64,000 nucleotides of DNA from Akebia trifoliata. Its lineage: Eukaryota > Streptophyta > Magnoliopsida > Ranunculales > Lardizabalaceae. The stretch covers positions 9,906,248 to 9,970,247 of the forward strand of contig CM030710.1 of the NCBI GenBank assembly GCA_017979445.1, written 5' to 3'. The position numbers were made by a program, and so were the translations under genes. Shown in pieces: positions 47,032-59,299 of this stretch (within the stretch, counting starts at the first letter, position 1; every line of letters starts with the position of its first letter). The notes under the pieces were generated by a model. It saw only the letters and a program-made list of their open reading frames with translations, searched no databases and was not told the DNA's origin.

Positions 47032-48771
47032 TATAGACACCCCATTTTTGCATCCGCCTGATTGATCAACTCGTCAACCTGATCGCAATGATTCCCAATG
47101 ATGGATGTGTATTCCATTACTTTATTTTATTACCAGATGTGTTTCAGAAATTCGGATGAGGTATCTCAAACTGACAAAACCTTAGAAACCACGCTACGCT
47201 AGGAAAATATGACCCCAGAAACATAGAAATCATCATCTTGCAAACCAAAAAGAAGCTTCACGATAAAAATCACTAAAAATTGACCAAATTACCAAAATAC
47301 CCCTAACCTCAAAACAACCCTAGAGCCTACGTTACGCTTAGGAAAACTCTCTCAAACACATAAAACAACAAATCGAAACCAAATAAATCGTTTCACCAAT
47401 TTTAATAGAATTCGACAAAATTACGAAAATGCCCCTCATAAAGTTCATGACCATTTCACACAAAAAATTTCATAAATGACACAAACTAATATTTCCATTG
47501 AATTCCTTACAAAAAATCGATTCTAAAACATCCTAGAATATTAAAAACCGACTTAAACCGTGAAAAGTCATCTCCGGGGGCAAAACGGTAATTTCACAAT
47601 TTTCATAATAAAAAAATTTGAAATTAATAAATGAAACATTAAATAATTAAAGTGAAATATTGATGAAATTAAATTAAAAATTTGAATTAAAAAAATCGAT
47701 CAATCGGGCTTTCAAGTAAAATTGTTGAGGGTTCGTGGGATATTTCTTTAAGGACCCCTCCATTTAGGGGTCCAAAGAATTAAATAAATAATGGAGGAGG
47801 GGTCTCCAAAAATTAAAAGTAAATCAAGGAAGACTGAAGTCAAGGTATTAAAGTCAATTAAGTAAGACTAAAGTCAAAATTAAAGTCAATTAAGCAAGAC
47901 TAAAGTCAAAATATTAAAAGTCAATCAATTAAGACTAAAGTCAAAATATTAAAAGTCAATCAAATAAGATCAAAAGTCATAATAGAGTTCTAATTAAATA
48001 ATAACTCTATCTAATAGAGTTCTAACTAAAAAACAATTCTACCTAAAATAATTCTAATTAAAACGCAATTCTACCTAAAACAATTCTAACTAAAACACAA
48101 CTCTAATTAAAAGAACTCTTATTAAACACTAACTCTATCAAAATCAACCCCTAAAAAAATCTATAAATAGAGGTGCTCACACCCTATTTTCGTATCAAAT
48201 CATAAACCCTAAGAGAAGTAGGTCTAAAGCTCCCTAACCTCCCAAAAATCCTAGTTTTTGAGTCCCAACTCCTTACCTAACATCCCTCCTTCGATTTTAG
48301 CCTAAAATATATCTAAAAGCCCTCCAAAAACACCCCAAAACCCATAACAAACTCGAAGAGTTCAGATTCAAAAATAAGGAGATACCTTGCCTCGGAGATC
48401 CGAAATCAAATCCGGAGACAGAACGAAGAAAGGGAGTACGGTACAAGGAGCTATTTTTGTCGGATCTGAGGGAACAAAGTTTTTGCTATTGGAAAGGTAT
48501 AACCTTTATTTATTTATTTTTATCTAGGTTTGTAGCAATGTAGTTTATTTGGGAAGTTAGTAGAGACCGGCTTTGGCCGAGCGGGGTTGGTGCCTAACAC
48601 CTTCCAACCCCGTAACATGATCCCCGAATTCAGTTTTTTCTATTTTAGATTAGTCCTTTATCTATTTAGAGTCATTGAACGGTTCCTAGACCGTAATAAC
48701 TAGGTGGCGACTCCCAAACCTCAATGGTCAAAAGCGGATCCGCGCACCCCGGCGGATCAAGGGCGCTTTCA
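47032..48771 (+). repeat. Ogre 3' LTR (1740 bp)
   Basis: Begins TATAGACACCCC, so the terminal TG has become TA. It ends GGCGCTTTCA and is followed by GATGG. It matches 31615-33340 with scattered substitutions and one extra AAGTCAAAATATTAAAAGTC-like unit near 47920-47960. Confidence 0.95.
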
Positions 48772-51118
48772 GATGGCACTTAATCATTTGTAATATTTGG
48801 ATTCAGTGTCGTGCAACCCAAACATCTTGTGTTCAAATGTTAGAATGTTACATATCTTTCCCATCATCCAGATCTTCTGATTGACAACGTTGTCCTTGAA
48901 TTCACGTAAGAAGTTATCATATAGGTGTCTTAAACAAAACCCATAGATGATGTTGGAAAATGCAAGAGGGACACTCTCTAGAATGCCTAACTGATGATCA
49001 TATATCAATATGAACTGACTTTCAATTCTAATAACTTTATCTCCGAGTATTTGAAAAAATCATGACCATGAATCGGTATTTTCACTCTCAACGACTACAA
49101 AGACTATTGGGAAGATCTTGTTATTACCATCTATGCCAATTGCAACTAGGAGTTGGCCATGATATTTACCTTTTAAGTGAGCTGTATCAATCGTTATAAT
49201 GTCTCTTATGTTATTTCTATAACTCTTAATATAAGGACCAAAACTTCAAAATAATCTCGCAAACCTATCTTCCTATCTACATACAAGTATATTAATGACA
49301 TCAAGATCAACACACATTAACTCTATACAATATGATAGTAATATATGCTATGACTTGTCCCATGAACCAATCAATTCCAATATAGCAAACTCTTTTGCCT
49401 CCCACGCCTTACGATATGAAATTATAGTACTAAAATATTTTTGAATATATATGATGATTTGAGCGGGTATCATATTGGGGTGTTCCTTCAAAGTCGCATT
49501 CACTCGAACTGCAATCTAACAACTATTGGCCTACTTATGGTCACGACCACGTGTTGGTAATACACATGTATGATTGGAGATTAACTTATTTATTTCAAAA
49601 GTTGGAACCCCACGAAGTTTAATAGCATAAATGCGCCAAGGACAACTTTGGACAACACACTTGGCTAAGATCGTTATGTGACAAGTCCTTATGGGTTAAA
49701 TATGGAAGTTTGACAACATCACACACTCCTTCAAAGTTACTTGAAATAAATTTTTTGAATCATAAGTATTTCCAACTTTTAATTCTATCCATCCTCTAGA
49801 ACGATTTTCAAGAGAAAACTTAAGAACTTCATCCTCGAAATATGGGCTATTGTATCCTTTATCATAATATTTTTCCCACATATTGTCAAATTCAACATCA
49901 TCAGATCCTTTGTTAGAATCTAATCTCATGTGTACGCTACAACTAAACTCCTCTCTTGGGTCAGAACTACTGCATGATCTATTTTTCGAGACTTTCTTTA
50001 TGGATGAATTACATGACTCTAAGATTTTTTTTTTACGAGACCAAACACCTTTATCCATATCAACATCCTCACCATCAAATAGATAATTTATGGTAAAAGA
50101 AAAATTGTACCGAAACATAGATATGCCAAATTTATAAATATTTCTAAGAGGATTAATTGAAGAAAGTAACACGAGTAGACATACATAGGATTTAAACATC
50201 TTGAAATATTAACATGTAGGTCTGGATTGGGAGGATCTGAATCTGGAACATTTCGATGTGCAGGTGGATAAATTGAACTCCCAACTTTATTATATACATG
50301 ACAATGTGAATGAAAAAATCAAAGAAAAAATATATATGAATTTTTTATGTTTGAATCACCCTTGCGTATGCCTAGTTTTATATACAAACCTAATAGGTGA
50401 TAAATCTAGAACTTATCTAGTATCACTGCATCCCTTGGTTATATTTGTTGAAATATGATCATCTTGACCATTTTTTGTAAATGAGATTGAAAAAATAATT
50501 AGAGATGAATCGTATTGATATATCTTAAACTATAACCAGTTCTTAAGTTAAAATAAAATTAAAGAAAGAACAAACCTAGTTGCACATCTTTCTATTTTCA
50601 ACAACTTCGAAGGGACCACACTCAGCTCTAATATTTTTTCCTTTTGCATGTGTAAAATCGTAAATCATTTGTATTAACCACAAAGAAAATACAAGAAATA
50701 AATTTTTTACTATGATAGATACGAGTTCATGATGTCCCATACCTATTTTCAAATATATTCTGTGCATGCATACGGTTGGTATCATTTTTCATTTCAACAA
50801 GGCGTTGAAATTTCATGATGAAAACATATATGATTTGAAAATCTTCCGGTACTCCAAAGAACATCTTTTTAACGTCTGCATCGTTTTCTATATCTATTTC
50901 AATGAATGAAGGCTTAATTCTATACAAGTATTTTTACTTCAAAATAATCTCATCTCGACTACATGCGGTGACTTCATATATTATGTCAATTAATATTTTA
51001 AATGAAATATCACGTCCAATATATTTATTCTTGCATTACCACTGTTCTTAAACCCGTCAAATAGGTCTACGATCTCTCCATCGTGAAAGCATATCATCGA
51101 AATCTTCTTTTTATCCAT
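48772..51118 (-). pseudogene. MULE transposase pseudogene, N-terminal and catalytic part
   Basis: Read on the minus strand from ATG at 51118. A start MDKKKISMICFHDGEIVDLF, then FIEIDIENDADVKKMFFGVP (the MULE N-terminal nD.DV pattern) and the MuDR domain with GWIELKVGNTYDSKNLFQVT. Next come the helical segment with CPWRIYAIKLRGVPTFEINK, ISYRKAWEAKEFAI, and the DDE core: TIDTAHLKGKYHGQLLVAIG (first Asp), IYDHQLGILESVPLAF (second Asp) and FCLRHLYDNF. The frame breaks many times. It stops at 48772, where the Ogre element entered; the next residues continue at 31614. Upstream, 51119-51260 is all that is left before the second Ogre LTR, so the transposon's own 5' end is lost. Confidence 0.94.
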
Positions 51119-51260
51119 TTATTAAATTCTCCCTACGTATGGTATTTTCATACTAAGAGTGAGTTTATTTGTGACAAAATGAGAAATCTATAAAAATACA
51201 TGGAAAAATGTACACATTTTATTGAACTTTTAAGAAGCAATACATCAAATACATTAAATG

Positions 51261-54200
51261 TGTAGACACCCTATTTTTGCATCTGCCTAATTTGACAATT
51301 CGTCACCCGGTTGTTATGGATTCCTAGTGATGAGCATAAAAAAACTCGAACACTTGTAAGTACTGCTATTGATTCCTTCCATTTTTAATTTTTTTCTCCT
51401 CCCTACTCGTTATGACTCGACATATAAATTTACGCACGCTTAGGATCGTTACATCATACGTCCGACTTAGCAAGTACGTACACTTAGGTTTGATACACAG
51501 TTCGATAACTTAGAGACTTCACTACGCTAGAAAAATATGACTTTGAGACTTAGAAATAATTAGATAGAGACTGAAAGAAACCTCATGCTACATTTTGTAA
51601 AAATCTCTAAAAATCATTAAAATAACGAAAATACCCTTCATATATTTTGGACCTCTGAAAAATCTTGAAAGTACTTCCATCGCATTCAGAATGTGATTTC
51701 GAGTCTAACGGAACTCAAATCGACGAAAACAGAGAAATTTAGGAAAAATCATAAAATGACCAAAATGCCCCTCAATATCCAACCCTAACATAGAGACCTT
51801 GATCCCTAAGAAAATAAAATTCAAATCGAAAATCAAACTAAAATTTAATCAAGAAACCAATTTAAAATTTAAATCAAATTCAAACCGAAAATTAGAATAA
51901 AATTCAAATCGAAAATTAAACTAAAATTTAACCAAGAAAACCATTTAAAATTCTAATCAAATTTAAATCGAAAATCAAATTAAAATCTAACTGAAAATCA
52001 AATTAAAATGCAAAATCAAATCGAAAATCAAAATTAAAATTGTTTAACCTATTAAAGCACAAAATCAAATTAAAAAAAAAATAACAACCAACCAATAAAT
52101 TCAAATCGGAACCCAACTAAATTAACAAATTCAAAATCGAACTCGATTGACCGAATAAAATTGAAATTAAACAATCAAAATAAAACGTAAATTCAAATAC
52201 AAATTCAAATTAAAATATCGAAAAAATTAATCGAAATTCAATTCAAAATCGAATTAAAAATAAATTCAAAATTCAAAATCCAAAAGAAAACTTATCAACC
52301 AATCACAACTCAATGACGGTAGGCCACCGTATTACAAGTAACATGGGATCTCTACTCCCTTATTATTCAATATATATATAATAAAATAAAATGGGCGAAC
52401 GTTTTATTGGCTCTCCCCTACGACTTCTTCTTCTTCAACGTCTCTAACCCCTTCGCATAACCACCCACGTCCTCCACCATATCTCCCTCCCTCATGTTTG
52501 ATGGTAGAACCATCATAAAAATAAGAGGGGAAGCAACCATTAGGGAGACAATTTTTATTTTGCTGCCTTCCATATATATAAAAAAATCCTGCAACTTTAT
52601 CTCCCTCATCTCGTTGATATTTCCCATCTTTCCCTCTCTCACGTTTTATGATAGGAGCACCATAAAACAACAAAACAAACAACCACTTCATAAACTCCAA
52701 CCCTATCTTTGTTTAAAAAAAAAGACGTTTTCTTTGCTACCCTTAAAGATAAAAGAAAAAACTAGCAACGTCTACTTGTTGCCCAACGTGTTTCGCCACT
52801 AACTTCTTCTCCGAATAGTCATATTTTCACCACTTTTTTCCATTAAATTCTTCTCCAACAAATCTCTCTCATTCTCTTTTTTCCTACATATCTCTCTCAC
52901 TCTCTCTGCCTTTCTTTCATTTCATCAAGCTCCAATAGCACTAGCAGAAATCACAACCACAGCCATATAGTCACAGTGACCCAGTACGGTACAACTCACA
53001 AGTTATTTCAATTTTTTTGAAGGAATCCATGCATCCGAAATTACTCAGTGAAGGTAATTTTTTAATTTTAATTTTATTAATTCTTGATTTCGTATTTTTT
53101 TATGCATCTGATTTAATTCACCGATTTTTAAGGTATACGTGGCACTAATGGAAATCTTTATATTTCCAAAATATTAGTGGATCGATTCGCCCATTTTTTG
53201 TTGATAGATTGACTGGGCCATCTCGCTAATATCAAGTTGGTGGACTGGCTCATTGGATGTTAATATTTATCGGGTCGATTTTTAATGTTATTGGGCCAAC
53301 TCATTAATGTTGATAATAATCAACTCATAAATTTTTTGTGTACACGAAAAATTAAAAAATCGATTTTCTCAATAAAAATCGATGATTCGACTCATTGATT
53401 TTTTTGTGCATTGGAAATTCCAAATCGAAATTTTCTATGAAATTGGGCATCTGAGTCGACTCACTGATTTTAGTACACATGACGATTGAAAAAACAAATT
53501 TTTTCATAAAAAATGTGTAGGTTAACTTACTAATTTTAATACATGTGGCGATTAAAAAAAATCAAGATTTCTTTGATTAATAATTTATGGGACTCATTGA
53601 TTTCAATACACATGACGATTCAAAAAATTAAGATTTCTTTGATTAATAATTTGTGGGTTAACTCATTGATTTTAGTACATGTGAAGATTCAGAAAAATAA
53701 ATTTTTTGATTAAGAATGTGCGGGCTCGATTTTTGTGCACATAGAAAGTTTAAGATCGAATTTATTTTTATTTTTATTTGATAAAATGTCATTATGAGGC
53801 AATTCATTAAGTTTGTGTACATGACATTAAAAATTGATTTCACATTCTTTCAAATGTGACTGAATCAATTTACTAAATTTTTGTGCCACGGAAGCCTTAC
53901 TAATCGTGGGATTCCACTATGCAAAATTCGAGAATCCATGTAATTATTTTAGCCGTAAGATTTGTTTAGTAAATCTGATGCAATTTAATGATGATTGGAC
54001 CCTAGTTTGACCTTTAATCTTTGAATGTTGACCATAAGATATTTTTAGATCGTAGTAAAAACTAATCATCTTGGTTAGGCGGGTTTGGTGCCTAACACCT
54101 TTTGAAACTCATAATCTGACCCCTTACCTGTTATTCGTGGACCAACCCAATCTATTTTGGATTTATTTATGATTCCTAGACCTAAACTAGGTGGTGACTC

Positions 54201-54280
54201 CTTATTCTTTAAAAATATTTGATTGGTGTAATCAGGCCCCTATTTTCTATTTAGCAGACGACCGGGTTGAGGCGATTTCA
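51261..54280 (+). repeat. LTR of second Ogre element (3020 bp)
   Basis: Opens TGTAGACACCCTATTTTTGC and ends GGCGATTTCA. It is nearly twice the length of the first Ogre's LTR. The extra length includes a degenerate A-rich repeat (51830-52270, AAATTCAAATCGAAAATC-like) and a ~80-bp repeat at 53440-53880 (GACTCATTGATTTTAGTACA then CATGACGATT). Open frames at 52404-52802 are on both strands of the same DNA and are not genes. Confidence 0.88.
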
Positions 54281-54281
54281 G

Positions 54282-54300
54282 TAGTGACTCCACTAGGGAC
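54282..54300 (+). other. Primer binding site, second Ogre
   Basis: TAGTGACTCCACTAGGGAC, one base after the LTR end. Three changes from the site in the first element. Confidence 0.75.
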
Positions 54301-55268
54301 TTTAGGATCAAACTTGACCCGATCCAAGGCTATCCTTAGGTTTACTTTTTCGTCGAGTCAACCTAGTTGACTCAATGAGACTCTTAGATTAGGCTAGATT
54401 TTATCCTTTCTTTCATTGGCATGTGATTATATATATTCAATTATTTATCTCTGTTGATTTATTTGATGATTAGATGTATTTAATTTTTACGAATGAATAT
54501 TTGCAAAAATGTCCCGGGCGCACTTTGTCATTTTACACACAATCATGAGTATGCATACTCATATTTGCATCATGTCATGTCTTTATAAACCTAGTAGCCG
54601 AATCTAAGTTAACTTGGTCTTTCGGGACACGGGGGACGCCCGTGAACACTACAACTTTAGTATAGTACCTTCGGGTATATCAAACTAGAGCACCACATAC
54701 TGCTTGACTAGGTAAAATTGGGATAGTATATCGGTATTTCGGATTAAAGTGACCTAAGCTTTGTCCTAACCTAGCCTCAATCATATAGTAAGCCTAGAAC
54801 ATAGGTGCGGTCCCAGTAGGCCACGACTCGAATCGGCCATAAGTGTTCTTGGGTTGCCTTTCTTTAATCTAACCAAAAGATAAGTGGGTAGACCGATCTA
54901 TATCGCTCAAATTGAACCCGCAACATCGGTTTGACCCAATAAATATAATTGAGAAGTTATGTTGGCCAATCGTTTTCCAACCTATTAGCCCGATTGGTAA
55001 GTTGATCTTTTAGATCAATGTATGAGCGAATCGAGTTAATTGATTTAATAAAAGGTCAATCAGGTGATATATTATTTTTTAAACCCATTGGGTAGAATCG
55101 GTCCAAATGTGGTAACTAAACTTCTTTTTCTGACCAATTTTATTCAATTGATCAAACTTTTCTTTAGATCAAAACGGTTGAATCACATTAAAGATCATAC
55201 TAAACAAAAAAATGTAGATGTGGCCTGTTTTTAATGTGTCAGTAATGTGAGTTGATTTTTTTTGTTAG
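54301..55268 (+). other. 5' leader of second Ogre
   Basis: No gene. It includes a CCTTCGGGTATATCAAACTA-like stretch near 54670, equivalent to CTTAGGGTATATCAAACTGG at 35450 in the first element. Confidence 0.7.
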
Positions 55269-56345
55269 ATGGCTCATGATGATGTACGATTGTTGATGAA
55301 TAAAGCTTTAGATGCATTCACCACTGTTGAAAAGTACAATTTTGGTGCATATGGACTTCAAAGCGTATTCTTCATCAAATCAATGAATGTCAACTAGAAC
55401 CTCTTATGTGCCGTGGCCAATTTTTAGGATCCGAACTATCACGTATTATGTTTTGGTTCAGTTATACTTTGCCCAACTCACGAAGATTTTTACTATATTA
55501 TGGGAATAAGCACATTGGATCTAATGATTCGTCTTCTATTGAAATCCAAATTTAGAAAAGAACTCTTAAAAGGATTAGGAGTTAAGCCTAAAAAATAAGA
55601 AGATTCATAAATCATGATTTTCTGAACATGTGAAGGCTTCTAAAAGTATACTGAATTCTTGAACAAGAAAATCCTGGGGATTTCACCCCGGAACCTCACA
55701 AGAAGGCTAAATATTTTACCTTATGTCTATGGGTGTTGTCAACATATTTTTTGTTTCATTTAGGAAGGGTCATTTATTGTCGGTCTTCTTCACAGATATT
55801 GCTGGACAACTTAAAAAAAAGGTTAACCCAATCCTCACAATACTCGTCGAGAATTTTGAGGGACTATTTAATGAAAATGCACCATGAGGGGTAGGATTTT
55901 TAGAAAACCCACATTTTCTTTATATATGGTTATTTATCCGACTATGCATTATAAAATTCCTACAAATCAAAGAAAGTAAATGGAAAACATTTGCAGGAAA
56001 TGAAACATTGGTGGACTTTGCATCCATGGAAGACTGGAGGTACTTACTCTCAAATTTGACTACACAAGATATAAATTGAGATAGATTGGGATCAATAATG
56101 GATGAAGGCACCGTGTTTGCTTCAAAAGGGTCTAATCATGTAACACTCACCAGACTGCTGAATATATCTTTTTATTGCCCAAGGATGATACCAAGACATA
56201 TAGGATTCCCTTCATGGATCCCAATGCTCCGGAGGAATCGATACCATATTAAGGAACTAACTATGCACTTGGTGGAACACATAATTACCACTTGGAATCA
56301 TCAGATGCTTATTGAATCGAAAGATCAACAAGCATTCAAGAAGTA
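55269..56345 (+). pseudogene. Ogre ORF1 remnant (second copy)
   Basis: ATG at 55269 (MAHDDVRLLMNKALDAFTTV), then DPNYHVLCFGSVILCPTHED, parallel to the RWNPYLHIFHM and LCPTHEDY region of the intact ORF1. Many stops and shifts follow. The C-terminal part is seen at 56086-56345 (LLNISFYCPRM and LTMHLVEHIITTWNHQM), ending at TAG. The copy is dead but useful for setting the ORF1 start and for comparison. Confidence 0.85.
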
Positions 56346-56622
56346 GAAGAGAGGAATAGAAAAGCATGTCTTAAAAGGTAGGGTCCTACATCGAATCGCT
56401 TTTACTTTAAGAGGAGAATCTCCTAATTTCTTTTGTATTCGCATTTGTCTCATTGGTACGATTTTTAATGAGAAATCTTTTTTAATAAGGCCCTAATTAG
56501 CAATAAATCACCTCATCAGACATAAGCTTGACAAGCGCAACTCATCAATTATAATAAAATAATAAAAATGAATGTTATTAAGAGAGATCATTTACCTACC
56601 ACTAATTCTGTATTCACCTTTG

Positions 56623-57700
56623 ATGGGGTTTCAAGATACTATTGTGTCCAAACTTAAGTGTCCACCACCTAGTTGGAGTCGAGAGTCAGGTTGTTTGGGG
56701 AAAACATCAGCACCAAGCGAACTGTCAGAAATGACTTCTAAATTTGAATTCGGGAAAATTCGTAAGATCTTAGCGGTCTTTGCAATGGATATGAACAACA
56801 TAAAGAGCAAGGTAGAAGTGCTAGAACAGATCTCTGAATCAACAAAAAACCCCCTTGACAATCATAGCGGCAAGGGACCAGAAGGTAGCACGGCCAAGAA
56901 TCAAGACGAGGTCTATGAGCTTGACGAAAATGAGGAATCCTTTAATGAGAATCCGATGTTAGCCAACAGAATGACTCAGTTGGAAACAATCGTGAAGAAC
57001 ATAAAAGGGGTCGATGAAGTAGGAATAGAAGCTTTGAATCAAATCCCTAAAATCCGTTTGCGTGAGAAGTTTGTAATGCCAAAAATGAAAAAATTCAGTG
57101 GAATAGACTGTGTAAAAACGCATCTCAAGGTATATGTCACTAACATGCGCACAATGGGAACAAATGACATTGGTGCTCCAACGTACTCTATCAAGATCGG
57201 CACTAAGATGGTTGATGTCCCAAGATCCAGCTGTAATAGGGATATGGGAAAATATGTCAAGGTTGTTCTGGCACTAGAACAAGTATACCACTAAGATCGA
57301 AACTTCTCGAAGGGATTTGAAATCAACTAAGTAGAAGAATGGAGAAATATTTACTGATTTCATTAGCTGTTGGAGGATCAAGGCTACACAAATATGGGAT
57401 AGACCATCAGAAAAGGAACAAGTGGTGATCATATTGAAAAACCTCTCGTAGGGGTATGCTCAGCATTTAGTCGCTCAGTATCTTCCCACATTCGAATCCC
57501 TATTACAAGCCGGAAGCCAACTTGATGATACTTTTGCCTCTGGGATCCTTTCCAACTCTTCTGATAATAAAGCCAAAAAATCTTTCAATAATTCCAAACC
57601 CAATGTCAATAATGCATATATAGCCAGCACATCCGCCACTCTATTTCAACCCCTAGCTCGAGCCAATAGTCAGGCAAATTCAGGTAGAGTTTCTCCTTGA
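56623..57700 (+). pseudogene. Ogre gag remnant (second copy)
   Basis: MGFQDTIVSKLKCPPPSWSR opens the frame; the equivalent Trp is a stop in the first copy. Then IRKILAVFAMDMNNIKSKVE and MPKMKKFSGIDCVKTHLKVY. One frame runs to 57294. Further gag pieces (FTDFISCWRIKATQIWDRPS, EKEQVVIILKNLS, AQHLVAQYLPTFESLLQAGS) lie in other frames to about 57700, with stops. Gag capsid role as in the first element; not functional. Confidence 0.9.
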
Positions 57701-57716
57701 TAGTTCACAAATTTAG

Positions 57717-58648
57717 GAATGACACTCACTGTAGCCTTCTAGAAACTATTGAAAAATGACTTCTTACCTTTTCCAATCTCGACCTTTGCCAAAAACCCCT
57801 ACAAACTTCACATAATCCTAACATTTTTTACGAATTCCAACAAAATCCTGGTCATCATACTGGCCGATGCATCTCTCTCCGCCATGCCATTCAAAACCTC
57901 ATCGATGATAAAAAAAAAAGTCATCATACCTACCCCAACACCGTCAAATGTCACCACCAATCCGCTACCTGTATATCAACCTCCGCCAACACTGAATATG
58001 GTCTCCAATACTCAACTACCATTCGAACTAGGCTATATCATCCACCTAATTTACGCCAAACCGCCTAGTTATCCCCTTATCGGAATAACTTTCATTGACC
58101 AAGTCTATGCCACAAATCATTAGCCATTTGATCTAATCGAAGATGAATCATACTATTTATCCCCACATCACTATGATAGCCCGTCATATGCCAACTACCT
58201 TTTGACACAAATGATCTCAAAAAATCAATTCTCTATAACAGATGAAGACCCTTGCTTATTGGTTGAAGAAGATAAGCCATTTTCACTCTCTTGCGATGAG
58301 GTCAAACACATGACACGGGGAGGAATAGTCTTTAAGCCATCGGAACTCAGTGTTGACAATCCAACAACCTTAGCAAGGAAAAAAAAAGTGGACCTCATCA
58401 AGGAAACCATTGAAAAGGATGATGTTGTGATCAAATAATTGAAAAAGGCAGGTGCCAACATTTTAGTTTGGGATTTACTCATGGCCTCTACAGCCCACAA
58501 GAAAGCTATTTTCAAAGCATTAAGTGCAACCCAAGTTTCCCTCGACACTTCCCTTGATCAACTGGCTAGTATAGTAGGGGCAACCTATGTTGAGAACATT
58601 TTATCTTTCTCGGACTTAGACCCCCCAAAAGAAGGGCTGAGCCACACT
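57717..58648 (+). pseudogene. Ogre gag C-terminus and pre-protease linker (second copy)
   Basis: Pieces include MTLTVAF, the decayed knuckle region (57825-57880), PSYPLIGITFIDQVYATNH, DEVKHMTRGGIVFKPSELSV and DQLASIVGATYVENILSFSD. These match the linker of the first copy residue by residue in many places. The match stops at PKEGLSHT, about 20 codons before the protease active site. Confidence 0.9.
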
Positions 58649-59299
58649 TGCTTACGAACAGTTGCTAACTGTTCCTAATAACCATTTTTGGTGTTGTAAA
58701 AAGAGTGAAACATTTTTTATTTTTGAAATGTAATCATCCGAATGGAAGTAGGAAATGGAAAATTTTAAGTGATGGAGTGCAATTAGTAATGAGTGGTGTG
58801 AAAATAGTTGGTCACATACCAAGTACCAATCGGATACTAAATAAGATGGTCAATTATTTTTTGAGTTTCAACTAACATACAAATTTTTACTTATAACACA
58901 CCAATCCATATTTAAACAACTTATAATCTCAAAAGGATTGATATAACTTCTACTTATAACACACCAATCCATATTTAAACAACTTATAATTTCGAAAAGA
59001 TTGATATAACTTCTACTTCACACCAATCGTATAACAATGTCTTAATTTCAAAAGGATTGTCATGTTATAAGCAAGAGTCGTGCTGGGGTGACACAAACGG
59101 AGACACAAAGGTGAAAAAATGATGTGGTGTCGTGCACATTACCGTAGATGCTTTTGTTGAAAAAAAAAATCTGCATTTTTTTATCCAGATTTTTGTGACT
59201 AAGTAGGGATATTTGAGCTACGATTCAAGTGGATCCCATTAGTTTTTTGAGGTCGGACCACTTGGAAACTTATTCATCTCATTGAAGAGAATAGTTTCA
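58649..59299. other. Unassigned DNA between two retroelements
   Basis: Begins at the Ogre breakpoint. Contains an 8-bp dyad (GAACAGTT-GCT-AACTGTTC, 58656-58674) and the 63-bp repeat below. No gene. Confidence 0.5.
58889..59072 (+). repeat. 63-bp tandem repeat, about 3 units
   Basis: Units at 58889, 58952 and 59015: ACTTATAACACACCAATCCA, TATTTAAACAACTTATAAT, then TCAAAAGGATTGATATAACT. The third is diverged and partial. Confidence 0.9.

Larger units (their letters stand above)
31615..48771 (+). mobile_element. Ogre/Tat-lineage Ty3/gypsy retrotransposon, full length (17,157 bp)
   Basis: LTRs at 31615-33340 and 47032-48771 open TG(or TA)TAGACACCCC and end GGCGCTTTCA. GATGG flanks both sides (31610-31614 and 48772-48776), a perfect 5-bp target duplication. 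Internal order: primer site, long leader, ORF1, gag-protease, RT-RNase H-extra RNase H, integrase, long repeat-rich 3' UTR, purine tract. An ORF1 before gag, a giant size and tandem repeats in the 3' UTR mark the Ogre group. Seven base differences in the first ~130 bases of the LTR pair (counted by eye) and many stops say it is not recent. It lies inside a MULE transposase gene read on the other strand. Confidence 0.96.
51261..58648 (+). mobile_element. Second Ogre/Tat element, 5' part only
   Basis: LTR (51261-54280), primer site, ORF1 remnant and gag remnant in the same order as the full element. The match ends at about 58648, at a point equal to 39850 in the full element, just before the protease motif. 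No 3' half, and no second LTR in the window. The coding parts are more decayed than in the first copy, but several codons that are stops there are still sense here. Confidence 0.92.

Noticed and set aside
52404..52802. Overlapping open frames on both strands, up to 102 codons
   Set aside because: Inside the second Ogre LTR, low-complexity, no domain.
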